Assembly: GCA_025769875.1 (NCBI GenBank)
Contig: JAGFNK010000006.1
Coordinates: 186,001-250,000, forward strand
Length of the DNA stretch: 64,000 nt
Source: Russula earlei
Taxonomy: Eukaryota; Basidiomycota; Agaricomycetes; Russulales; Russulaceae
Reading direction: 5' to 3'
In this document: positions 47,168 to 57,285 of the stretch, piece by piece
How positions within the stretch are numbered: the stretch's first letter is position 1
Layout: each line of letters starts with the position of its first letter
Notes under the pieces: generated by a model
Seen by the model: only the letters and a program-made list of their open reading frames with translations
Databases searched by the model: none
Told to the model about the DNA's origin: nothing
Translations under genes and position numbers: made by a program

Positions 47168-48523
47168 CTACAGGGTGACCAGACAGTTGTCGCGCGGCGA
47201 CAAATCGATCGATAGATATCGTAGTGGCCCGCCGCCCAAGAAAAGGTTCTGTAGCGCGGGTAAGACTTCTGTCAATCTTTCCTCCGAGTGGGAGAGCGCT
47301 TCCTGGGCTTGCCAGGCATGTGGCGCAACTTCACCAGATAGACGCAGATCCTTCACAGCAGTGAACGGTTCCAGGAGTTCCAGCCATTGAGTGGTTTCCA
47401 TGTCATTTATCCAGTATGGTGGACGAACGTTGCCGACGATGACGAGCTGTACCAAAGTGGAGAAGAGGAGTAAGGATGAGCCACAGACCTGGGCCAGCGA
47501 TGAAAGCTGATAATCCAACTCTTTGCACCTGACTTCCAAGGAGCACTCCGGAGACTCCTGTGTCCCTTTAAAAATTTCAAATTTGATCGCACGATAGGAA
47601 GTGTGCACGATTGCCAAATTGCACGTTTTGAACCGTTCCGCGTGACGGGTCAACTGGTGGAGTTCTGGGACGACAAAGTCGAGGCTCATGAAGAATATTA
47701 TGACGAGTTTGTTGAGAAACGGTATCTCGATTTGGGCCAGTAAGTCCTCCAAGTACTCGTGAACGCCTTGGAACACAAGACGTGTGAGAGCAGGGAGGAC
47801 AGAGCGTGTGAGTGGAGGTTGGGATGGACTTGTCGGATATTGAGGGGATTTGAATTGGAGGCGAAGGGTTTCAAGTCGGGACATTGACGACAGGGTGGTG
47901 ACCAACGCCTGAGGCGAAAAGTAACCGGAATGAGGAATATCCCAAAGGGAAAGAAAGACAAGGTGATTGGAAGACAAAAGTAGTCGCAACATTCCTGGAA
48001 ACGAGCATTTTCCCAACGAGAAGCGTCGCAGAAGTGGGGCTGATCCTCCTAAGAACGAATCTGGAAGGGAAGTCACCGTATGTTCTTCCACCCACATGTG
48101 CAGACACGTCAGTTCTGGGAACAGTTTCTGCATCGCTGCTGCCAATCTTTCCCAATGTGAGATTGGTATGCGGGGCAAGTCGATTTTACATATGTGATTG
48201 TGGTGCTCCGACTCGAAGGTAGCGGCTATGTTTCTCAAGCAGGAGTCGAGGTATGATTTCGAGGATGGATACATGGTGAGACTTATCACCACCGGCAAGA
48301 CTGGCCAGACGTCAAGTATCTCAGACATGGGTCTTCTTCCTGTGTACTCAAGTTGCAAGTTCAGGCGACGTGGGGATGCAAAAACGATATCTCGCCATCT
48401 TTGACACACATGGACCAGGCCATGCCAACCCCTCGTCGCTATGCGCCAGACATTCGAGTTCACATAGAAATAGAATATGTCCATGAGGACATCATCGGGG
48501 AGCATGCTGATCGTCACTGGCAC
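47168..48523 (-). CDS. F-box protein with leucine-rich region
   Basis: This is a single-exon gene of 451 codons. F-box proteins are substrate adaptors of SCF ubiquitin ligases. The F-box lies at residues 5-50 (ISMLPDDVLMDIFYFYVN, then WHGLVHVCQRWRDIVFASP). The rest is a string of leucine-rich segments (LPELTCLHMW, PLLRRFSLGKCSF, LVFLSLWDIPHSG, MSRLETLRLQF, LPALTRLVFQG). In this frame the end is LRYLSIDLSPRDNCLVTL plus stop at 47168. A +1 shift in the GC-rich stretch near 47230-47245 would instead give DRFVAARQLSGHPVAVHFW and a stop at 47148, the sort of ending seen in related agaricomycete F-box proteins. A frameshift in the last 30 codons is therefore suspected. Large F-box/LRR families are typical of Agaricomycetes. 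Confidence 0.85.
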   Translation of the reverse strand: MPVTISMLPDDVLMDIFYFYVNSNVWRIATRGWHGLVHVCQRWRDIVFASPRRLNLQLEYTGRRPMSEILDVWPVLPVVISLTMYPSSKSYLDSCLRNIAATFESEHHNHICKIDLPRIPISHWERLAAAMQKLFPELTCLHMWVEEHTVTSLPDSFLGGSAPLLRRFSLGKCSFPGMLRLLLSSNHLVFLSLWDIPHSGYFSPQALVTTLSSMSRLETLRLQFKSPQYPTSPSQPPLTRSVLPALTRLVFQGVHEYLEDLLAQIEIPFLNKLVIIFFMSLDFVVPELHQLTRHAERFKTCNLAIVHTSYRAIKFEIFKGTQESPECSLEVRCKELDYQLSSLAQVCGSSLLLFSTLVQLVIVGNVRPPYWINDMETTQWLELLEPFTAVKDLRLSGEVAPHAWQAQEALSHSEERLTEVLPALQNLFLGGGPLRYLSIDLSPRDNCLVTL

Positions 48524-50039
48524 CCGGTCTAAGTCGATTGGTCAGTGGTCGTTATGGGCACTGACCAAAAAAGACATACCCTGGCAACGTACTACTAGTA
48601 CGCGCCGAAGACTTGCTTTCCACTTGCCCTTAGAAGGACCACCTCGCCGAAGATGGCTACGTGAGGGTTAGTCAATTCAGGAATGGCGACAGTGGAACTC
48701 GCTCAACGTACAGGTGAGACCACATCGGTGAGGACGTGGCATCTAGAGGCCGTTTTGAAATGCCCATGGCCAGATGACTACTGTGGTTGAGGCGCGATCG
48801 AGCGATGAAGAGGCGCCCATCAACCACTGTTCAAGTTTCCACACGTACAGCAGTTGGCCTCGTGGGCGAAAGACATGTTCGTGGTATCGCCAATTTGCAG
48901 ATGAACTGATAAATCATATTTCAGATAAACTTGAATGCGCAAGCGGCATCATGCTGCCATGGTCCGGCCCTTACTTGACATTGGCACGGGGTACTGTAAG
49001 TTCACGAGTAGAATCTGGGGCCTCCCCATTCGGATGGTTGGTCACGACTTCGTGGATATCGGTTCCCCTGATGATACCCTTAATCTTTGTCCTGCCGAGA
49101 ATCTATCCCAAAAATGGGACTCGTTCTCCTACTCGTGCTCCGAACTTGCCAGTTTGCTTCATCTTATCGGCCACGCCATGTATATTTGAAGGTCCGGGCG
49201 ATAGTATTCATAGATACGATGATTCAAATGAGGACCTACATTCTGACAGGCATGATGGAAATGGTGAAGAAGGGATCCTCACGTATCATGAGATACTAAC
49301 CTGCACCATTTCTCCCAATTGAAATTTCTTCATAATACATCTTAGACCCTCTCTTAATGTAATCAATGAATTATTTCAGTGAAAGACTTGTGGTTTGTCG
49401 AGAACGAAAACATCGAAGTGGTCCGAATCACTGGCGATCATTGCAAGGTTGGTATGATCCGACCGCCGTTGATCGAGTCCACCATCAGCATTGGACAGCC
49501 GGTGTGCACGTTCTTTGTCGTGTATTCGCAGCCTTGACGAGGAAGCAACGAAGTCTTCTAGTTCCCAGTTGAAGCACCAGGCCGATGTTGGCATGTTGAC
49601 GCGTGGGATGGGAGGCGAGTACTTGGGTGAAGGGGAAAGGGATCGCGAGGTGATGAGGGTGCGCATGCTACGAGCCTACGACTGCTGGCGGCGGACGCTG
49701 AGAACGGAAATTGACAACTTGGAGTGACGTAGATGCTGAAGAAACAGAGGTCAAAGCCGAAACACGCTTATCGTAAGGGAAGCCTATCATATTGTCAATA
49801 TGTCTGGTGTGGAAAGAAATCCCGATTACACCACAGTAGTATGATATGGCAACGGCATGGAATGGTACTGTACAGTACGGGTACGGTGCGGTACGACATC
49901 GACTTCCACCGATTATGGCCGTACCGATGTCGGCCCTGCGTACGAAAAGGACAGTCCAAATGAATCTGGCAGCAGGGGGTATCTGACTGATTGGTGCGTT
50001 AGCGACCTGATTGTGTGAGCGGATATTACAGTAAATCAG

Positions 50040-50590
50040 CAAACCACAAAAAAAATTCCCGGGTTTTCATTGGTTTCCACTGGTTTCCCAGTTTCTGGAA
50101 ACCGAAAACCCAGAAACTGGGAAACCTGGTAGACATCATGAAGCACACTGGAAATATGGTCACATTGACCGTCTGAGTGAGCGACGCTGGCACCTTGCAC
50201 TGGAATGTGCAGACAACGATGGTGACGATGAATCCCTTCATCATGCTGATGCCTTGATGATATCTGCATTCCATGCTGATCTGTATATACCTGAGAGTCC
50301 CCTCAAGGCTTAGATCCGTACCAGCTTGAATTGACTTCCAATTACAAGTAGAAACAACATATACCCTATTTCTGACCATTTTCAGTGATTTTTTTCCTAC
50401 TATACTATAGTTCTACCAGTTTCCATACTTTCGACAGGTTTCTGTTAGTTTCTTAGGTTTCCATGAAAGATACTCTCAGGTTGTTTCTGGGAAACCAGAC
50501 ATGGGTTTCCCAGTCTCCTGGTTTCCCGGTTTCTGCTGGTTTCTTTTGGTTTCCTGAGGTGAGAAACCGATGGAAACTAAAATCCATCTT
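50040..50590. repeat. GGTTTC/GAAACC-rich repeat segment
   Basis: Words of the type GGTTTCC and GGAAACC recur many times on both strands, clustered at 50070-50130 and 50440-50575. They include a perfect inverted repeat at 50082-50126. The middle part (50140-50380) is ordinary sequence, so two repeat blocks may flank a unique insert. Confidence 0.6.
50082..50126. repeat. Perfect 17-bp inverted repeat (hairpin)
   Basis: GGTTTCCCAGTTTCTGG at 50082-50098 is exactly complementary to 50110-50126, with an 11-nt loop. No coding frame uses it. Confidence 0.85.
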
Positions 50591-50895
50591 TACTGATGTA
50601 AGGAGCAGATCTAAAGCCCTCATCATCAGCAAAATCACAGGAAAATTTATGACTTTTTTGACTTTTTAGCTTTATAGTGAGTATTTCTAAAGTTGAAAGT
50701 TTGTAAAGTAGTAAAGTGCTGTTCAAGCCTCCATAAAGCCAGAAAAAGGTAGTAAAGTTTGTAAAGTCTGTCCCAAACCAACATTGGACAGAGGGCTCTT
50801 ATCTTTAGCAGTAGCCCCATTAGATGTAAACTGGTTGATAGCCCTAAGGCTGGCTGATGTGACTTTCTGACTTTTGAGAACTTTGATAAAAAAAA

Positions 50896-51289
50896 CATGG
50901 TTTGGTCTTTCCATTTTTGTATTTAAATTCTTCTTTTCCCCGCAGGTCTCTTTTGAAATTAACATCATCACGCCATTTGAAGGAGTGACGCTCGAGATCG
51001 GTCGAGACGTATTGGAAATCGCTCGCTGTGCCTCATACAGCGTCAGCGCCTGCCGCCGAGAAGAAAGTCACACCGCGGTTATCGCGTGCCCGGCAGTTAG
51101 GTTCTGCCTCGCTGTGCTCACCCATCGCATCGGATCTCCGACTACGGTAACATCAAAAGCGCAGCCCATCACGATTTCGTCAATCGCTGGTAGTTACGTC
51201 TACATCGTGGTCCAAGATTTGCATCCCGTCGTTTTCGGGGAGTGGCAGTTACCCCAGCAGGACTTTGAACTCTGGGTCGCCGACGTCAC
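50896..51289 (+). pseudogene. Duplicated PHO81 fragment (matches 10149-10553, opposite strand)
   Basis: Beginning at CATGGTTTGG, this segment is nearly identical to the PHO81 coding strand. It contains the PHO81 intron just after the first exon bases, then the exon coding for VSFEINIITPFEGVTLEIG and QPITISSIAGSYVYIVVQ, and ends at GCCGACGTCAC. It carries a 9-nt deletion between CAAG direct repeats (removing Val-Thr-Gln), a 7-nt deletion near 51001, a small insertion near 51127 and a few substitutions. Because the intron is present, the copy arose at DNA level, not from mRNA. An ORF runs through it (50874-51314), but the sequence lacks the SPX, ankyrin and GDPD domains and cannot make a working Pho81. 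Confidence 0.88.
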
Positions 51290-51832
51290 AATAAGTGGCT
51301 CATATACGATTTGACAAGCAGATCGCGCCCTCTAGAGAATCTTTTTATAATGAATATGTTCTCCATGGGATTCAAGGGTACCGATAAGAATGTGTTGGTT
51401 CTCAAGGCATCGCAGTGTCTTCACAGTCTATTCCGACCAAGGGTTGCGCGCTACCGGTTTGCCTACCTCTCCTCGCCCAGAATTGACATTCTTACTCACT
51501 CTGTTCGCTTCCATGGAGATCAGACTCGGATTGCATTCTGCAGCCTATGCCGGAATGCATCACTGCAGGCGAAACTGGAGAACAGAAAAAACAGGCATGT
51601 ACGTAGAGTAAGGGATCAGACCAAACATCGAACGGACGGACGTACAGTACTGACAACACAGTGGACACGAGGCCTGGGAACAAGGGGCATTTACAAATTA
51701 CGGAACAAGCCGAGCGCCCCGAAACACAACACAGAGATGGTACAGTACTGCCACTGAGCAGCACGATCAGAATTGATGCTCCGGATACTGAGCCATTGAC
51801 AATAAAAGGGACATCCGGGTGAGGGATTGCTC
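51290..51832. other. Non-coding spacer
   Basis: No gene is supported between the PHO81 fragment and the next minus-strand coding segment; only short chance ORFs are seen. Confidence 0.4.
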
Positions 51833-52337
51833 TCAAAGGAGATCTGCCATGTCAAGTATAATCACCACCCTGTATCGTCCCATGAAGCCCGGTTCCATCT
51901 GAACCATATCAACCTGCGAACCGGGGTGATGAACATAACGACTCGCGAGCCGTCGGAGATTTTCTCTCGTTGGCTGGCCAAAAGCCGGCGCTTGGTGAGC
52001 CAACCCATCAGGTAACCCGGCCTGGGCATGCTCTGGTTCGGTACCCTGAGGAGCATAGTTAAAATGGCCATTTCCTTCGTTCTCCTGCGGTCAAAGGTCG
52101 AGATAAGAATCCATCTATGAGGGAGAATAGGTCGTCACAGACACATACGGGGAAATGTACTTGCTCAGGTGCTAGGATACCTTGAGCAAGTCCTACATGT
52201 GGAACGTGATTTGCCAAGTTGGTGGTGTGGTAAGGGTCTGGCAATGTACCATGCATAGTGCCGTCCATGACGAGCAGGGGCACATCTTCCCATTCGAGTT
52301 GGCCTTCGAATTGGCGGCCTCCCCCGGCTGGCAGGAT
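51833..52337 (-). CDS. Uncharacterised protein, C-terminal exons (5' end not resolved)
   Basis: The family is not recognised. One exon, from an acceptor TTCTTTAG at 52337, reads GGRQFEGQLEWEDVPLLVMD, then GTMHGTLPDPYHTTN and GILAPEQVHFP. An intron with GTATGT donor and a CAG acceptor near 52082 leads to ENEGNGHFNYAPQGTEP, a Gly/Pro/Ala-rich stretch, then ENLRRLASRYVHHPGSQVD and GRYRVVIILDMADLL, with the stop at 51833-51835. The two exons keep frame and have protein-like composition over about 140 codons. The upstream exon and start could not be found. The gene may be truncated, as its neighbourhood is full of fragments. Confidence 0.45.
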
Positions 52338-54585
52338 CTAAAGAACATGCGGATAGAGAGATGAGAGATGAGCGGTGGCCACTGTCGGAAAGGATATGAA
52401 AAGTGTTAAAAGCTGACCGCAGCCCCATGAAATACACGATTATCCTGCTGGCGTGGGATGGTACGAGGCAAGATTGGTTCACCGGAGAAGTGATTGGCGC
52501 GGTGTGGTTCTCTACTATCAGTCATTTGCCAGGGCGGTTGTGGATCAAGGGAAGTTGTTGGTGTCGGACCCTGTTACTCGTAACTAACTTTATAGGCCTC
52601 TGGGTAGGCGAACGCCCTGCTGGCCATGGGAATGCATGCGTTGCGCGGTTTGTATGAGAGTTGAAGATGTGAGGGAATCCGAGCGCGAATTCGAAATTCG
52701 CCACCGACGCCAAATCCCCGGGACACAAATGCAGTATGTCTTTCACCATTTCTCCAGGCCTAGATGTCAGTCACCACAAGCCCTCGTGCCTTTCAATCTA
52801 AGCGCCTTTAAGTAGCAACGCCAACAGAAAATTCCTCGTTATCGAATTGCTAGTTGGCCTCGCAAGTTTCACGTGAGGTTAAGATAAAGATGGGCTAGTA
52901 GCCGCAGCGTAAAGTCATCAATCGCCTACTTGGCAATGTTCTATTCCTGTTCAGTTCAGAAAAACCAACGACAACTTTCGGCGCTTTTCGCTGTTGTAGA
53001 TCATTTGTAATTGTTTGTCATCCACCAAATACCGGATTTTTCGGAGCAGGTGGATAAGTGGATAAAGGATGAGGAGCCTCCTGGAGGGCCTTTTTCCGGT
53101 TTCCCACCGTGGCACCTAACCTGCAAGTGCGAGGTAGCCAGCTATGCGCCCTGGATCTCGCGCACACACATACAGAATTACCTTGGTCGCCACCCAATCG
53201 TTCCTTCCATGATGTGACGATGTTCATATATCATCCCTATAGAACCCTCAACTCGACTCGTATGATCATATATTCTTCGTCCCATCATGCATAATCGTTT
53301 CAGTGAAACCCCCCCCTCCTAAAAGAAGAGACCACTCGTAAGTTGTCTAACAAGAAACCGTTTCTATACGCCTACCCTCTTTCCTCGTATCCCTGTCCCT
53401 TCCCCAAAACCCAAAAGACGGCTGGCTGCCCTTGGTGTCGTTCAATGAATTTTCACATAAGCGACCACAACGGGAGTCGCAGTGAAGCTTGCAACACTCT
53501 AGATGCCCTCCCATACCGCCTATGCCCAAAACATGGCCATGAGTTTCGACGTCCAATGAGATGACAAACATCCCGGCCTCCGCTCTGTCTTCCCCCCCCC
53601 CTTGGCTTTCCAATCCCAGATAACAGAGGCGCTACATGCCTCCTTCTCGCCTTAGGCTTTGATTTTTGCTCGGATGTTGAGTACTCGTTCCTTCGAGTTA
53701 TGCGCGGTGCGCCGGGCCATCACTAGCGACAAGGAAACGCTCTGGAAGGGGCACAAAACGATCAGATGCCCAGATGCCATCCCGTCGCTACCGGCCACAT
53801 CGTAGTCCTATGTGAAGAGACAGGATGGCCAAGTGTTAGATGGACCTTATTCGTAGTGGTCTTATGTAATCCATTTGCATTGTTTTTTTTCCCCGACTTC
53901 CGCCTGCTCTCGTTCTCTCTCATTGCATGCGTCCTCCAATATAAAGTCCCGTCGTTTTCTATTGACGCGCACGTATTGCCTAAGTGGCTGAGCTGCGAAT
54001 GACATGGTTGTCGGATGTACGCGTGAGCTCCAGATGAATGAGATAGGTGAGTGATAAGTGACATGAAATCAGTACCTCCTAAATTTGACTCGCGTCGCGA
54101 GGTTCGTCGTGTTTAACATGGGCGTTTGTCCGTTTCCGCGAATGCTCCACGAAATACAGTCAGCGAATGCAACCCTGAGATCGCCTTCGAATGTTCTCAC
54201 TTGTTGCACTTGGCACGGGTTCCTCCATGCCAAAAACGCTCTCTGTCCCCTGTTAGGAAAACACGTTTTGTGGAATTTCTGGCGCGTTCATTTGTACATA
54301 TCCGGCATTTGCACGGTCTACGTCCGAGGGCTCGGCCATTGCTGTCTCGTCTACTATTTCCACCCTCACATCATGATCTGGACTCAGTCGAAGGTAAACT
54401 TGCTCCGTATATGGCTGTTGGCCTATATAGATATCCCACGAGGCCTTGATGACGGTCCTCCACCAATTTCATACCCTACCTCTTTATATTTCCCACCAAT
54501 CCCTAGTCATGTGTTGTTCCATCGCATTATGTTCCCAACAAGATACATAGTTAGATCGCTTCTTATCCATGGACGATGTACTTCA
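52338..54585. other. 2.2-kb stretch without a supported gene
   Basis: Short ORFs on both strands, none with recognisable motifs. The longest plus-strand frame (54085-54816) overlaps the ENGase gene antisense. A C-run lies at about 53594-53603 and a T-run at about 53882. This is taken as intergenic or repeat-derived DNA. Confidence 0.4.
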
Positions 54586-57158
54586 TCAGGATGCATCGAC
54601 AAACGCACATTGCTCCCATTCTATCACCTCGCCACGATCAGTGACGCCCTGCACATAGAATCGTACCTCCTTCATGTGCTTGATAGCATCCGGCAGCACC
54701 TCCCAATCCACATAAAAGCGATTCGCACGTCCATCGAGTCCCGTGGTCCCTATAAACGTGGCCCGGGCGGGGCCGCCCAGCGCAGCACCCGCATATATGT
54801 TGAAATACGAGTATGACGTGAACGCATGGTCTGAGCTGTCGAGGCTCCACAATGGAATTGGGCTATCGACTGGCGGGAGAGTGCGTGGGAGGGAGATCGG
54901 CGGGAACGTCGCAGCGATTTCCCATGTGAGCACGCCGGACTTGCCAGCTTCGCCGCGCTGGAAGTTCGCCCAAAGGATGCGCGGCGCAGCCACAGAGAGA
55001 TGGGGAGAAGACGGAGGAGGTGCCGGATAAACGGCGAGCTGACCTAACAGGATAGAAAATTGGACTGCTTTGGACGGATCCTCGGTCGCGAATCCCACCA
55101 CAAGACCAACAGTGATCGGCTCTTCCCTTTGATTCTCGAGGAGTGTGAACGTTAGTGTTTGACGTGTCCAACGCCCCGGAAGGTCCTCCGCAGCAGATAT
55201 GGCAGAAAGCTCCAATGCTGATCCAGGACCCTTGATGGAAAGTCCAACGTCGATGTCAACCGGAGGATCAACTGCAGGAAGGGACTTGAATATGACGTGT
55301 GCTGTATACCGGACGAGTGGAGTGACGTTGAGAGATTGGATAGGTAACCACACGCAGCGGAAAAATGCATCCTCCGCATCAGAACCAGTGGCATCAAAGG
55401 TAACGTGGAGGCCATTTCCGCCTAGCCATGCATCGTCAAAGTAGAGGGCAGAAGACGCCTCCGGAACTGGTTCGGTGGTTCCCACCCTATCCTCCCACTG
55501 TACTTTCGGTCGCGGCCAAAGCATGTTGCCAAGTGCACTCTGCTTGTCAACATCGGTCCAACCATCCTTTGTGTGCGGCATTACCACCACGCCATTGACG
55601 AACCATGCAAACCCTACACCCGGAGAAAATGAAGTGCAGAACGGAAGAAGAGTAGGGTCTGGTGGGGGCCGAGTCACGAAGAAATCAAGGAAGGGACGAA
55701 AACGTCCATGCAAGCAGTCTGGCTCGTCTTCGTGACGCTTCGTCATCGGTGGTACGGTCGCGTTCTCAGGGGGGCCAATCCACAAACGCCGCTCGGCCTC
55801 CCACCACATTCCCCAGCTAAAGTCTTGCTTATCCTGAATCGATTCCCAAGTCCAACCCGGACCGAAAAGCGCTACGCTTAACCCCAATGACTCTGGATCT
55901 ATGTGTTCGATAGCGCGGTAGGAACCGAAGCCGCCGCCACCATGACTTCCACGACCCCAAACGTCGACACCGACATGAATGTCTTGTAGGGTCTTCGATG
56001 CACCAGTGCGTGACTGTGTGGATATCAACGATGGATCTAGGTTCGAGAAGAACTGAGCAGTGAGTGATGGGTATACAGGTGGCCACTAGTAATATCGAGA
56101 CCAATAAGCAACGAAGTATTTCTCTACGGGCTCTGACACTCACAGAGTAATTGGTAAAAAACCCTGTAGATGGTAAGAAGAACGGCAAGTTATAGCTATT
56201 CAAACGGTCTTGCCATCTGACTTTGCCGTTAAAGATCACACTATCATACCTGAAGAAAAAGCGTCAGTCAATGAATACGACTCTAGGACTTGTGATTCAC
56301 CAGATGACTTGGGCGTGGGGCCCAACTTTGGCTTTCAGTTCCGATCGGAGGAGTGAGATCCATGCAGTAAGCGCGCGAGCTTGGCCAATCCCGCCATCGG
56401 CGTTAAGATGCCATTCGAAATTGAGCAGATAGCCATCAAATCCGCGCTGGTACGCTATATATGCAAGCAGACGGGCGTAATGGGGCGATATGGAAATTTG
56501 AGATGAGTCAACAGAAGGTGGGACCGCAGGACCAGTCCTCGAGGCAGGGAGTCTACCGAACAGCAATCGAAGGCAGTCCTGTTCACTTTCTTGATGCTCG
56601 AATATCCTAGGTAGGACGAGTAAATATCACCCCACCCCATGAAGTCATATACGGCATACAGAGTTCCCAATATCTTGACACCCTGTCGATGGGCAGCCGA
56701 GATCCAACCTGAAGGTGGAATGGTTACCCGATGGTGAGAGAAGCTGAAAGAGGTGAGACATGGTGTCTCCGCTAGGAATGAGCGGATGTACTAGACAAAC
56801 GTATCGCATAATGACCAGAAATTGAAGGTATAGGTTGTCTCTTCTGGTTTCTCCGAGTAACCACCCTGCCATGAGGGTGAGCTGATTGGCAGGTGAAGTC
56901 AAAATGAGGGGTGGATACTTTGAAATCGTGGCAGACCTTGGCTCGAAGTGTTTCGTGAGATGATTACAAAGTAGAAGGTGATGGGAATACCAAAAGTCTT
57001 CCTCGGGGTGGTGCAGATTGAGGGCGAGGGAAGTAAGGGATGACGGGATGTGTGATGAGGGAAGCCGTGTCTGACCACGAGTCGAAGTGATGGAGAGAGA
57101 TGAAGAAGGGATGTTGATCCCTCGCGGAGAGAGAATGACCTTTTCCGAGGAGAGGCAT
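54586..57158 (-). CDS. Endo-beta-N-acetylglucosaminidase, GH85 family (ENGase)
   Basis: ENGase cleaves the chitobiose core of N-glycans; eukaryotic cytosolic forms process free or misfolded glycoproteins. The start MPLLGKGHSLS (ATG at 57158) is followed by PFFISLHHFDSWSD, VCHDFKGGYSEKPEETTYTF, NFWSLCDTFV, SHHRVTIPPSGWISAAHR and GVKILGTLYAVYDF. The GH85 catalytic segment is GFDGYLLNFEWHLN with the Asn-x-Glu pair. Then come WYDSVIFNGKVRWQDRLN, PFFLPSTGFFTNY, HVGVDVWGRGSHGGGGF, ALFGPGWTWES and the C-terminal beta-rich domains, ending QCAFVDAS at 54586. No signal peptide is evident, which fits a cytosolic enzyme. Introns occur near 57000, 56780-56930, 56580-56640, 56250-56300 and 56030-56140. It is divergent to RNA14, with 127 bp between starts. 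Confidence 0.9.
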
Positions 57159-57285
57159 CGTCGGCGGTCGTCGTGGCGTGGTATCACCCGTGGGAATCCT
57201 GAACGGGCTCTTTCAGGCGCGCGGCGACAACTCGTGACCGACTTGTTGTCCGCTCTTGCGTTGGTGTAGTCAGTCAGTGTTGACC
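57159..57285. promoter_or_regulatory. Compact divergent promoter, ENGase (-) / RNA14 (+)
   Basis: Only 127 bp separate the two start codons, so the core promoters must overlap. No TATA box was seen. Confidence 0.5.

Larger units (their letters stand above)
48524..50895. other. Gene-poor stretch with short coding-like relics
   Basis: No intact gene is seen. At about 49381-49536, behind an acceptor-like TTTCAG, the plus strand reads DLWFVENENIEVVRITGDHC then IRPPLIESTISIG before a stop, which looks like an isolated exon. From about 50040 to 50590 the DNA is dominated by GGTTTC/GAAACC words (separate entry). Other ORFs are short and unconvincing. Confidence 0.4.

Noticed and set aside
50874..51314. 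The 146-codon ORF as a functional gene
   Set aside because: It reads through an unspliced PHO81 intron and a partial exon, so it is a by-product of the duplicated fragment.
54085..54816. 243-codon plus-strand ORF
   Set aside because: Its 3' part is antisense to the conserved GH85 C-terminus, and the 5' part has no motif.
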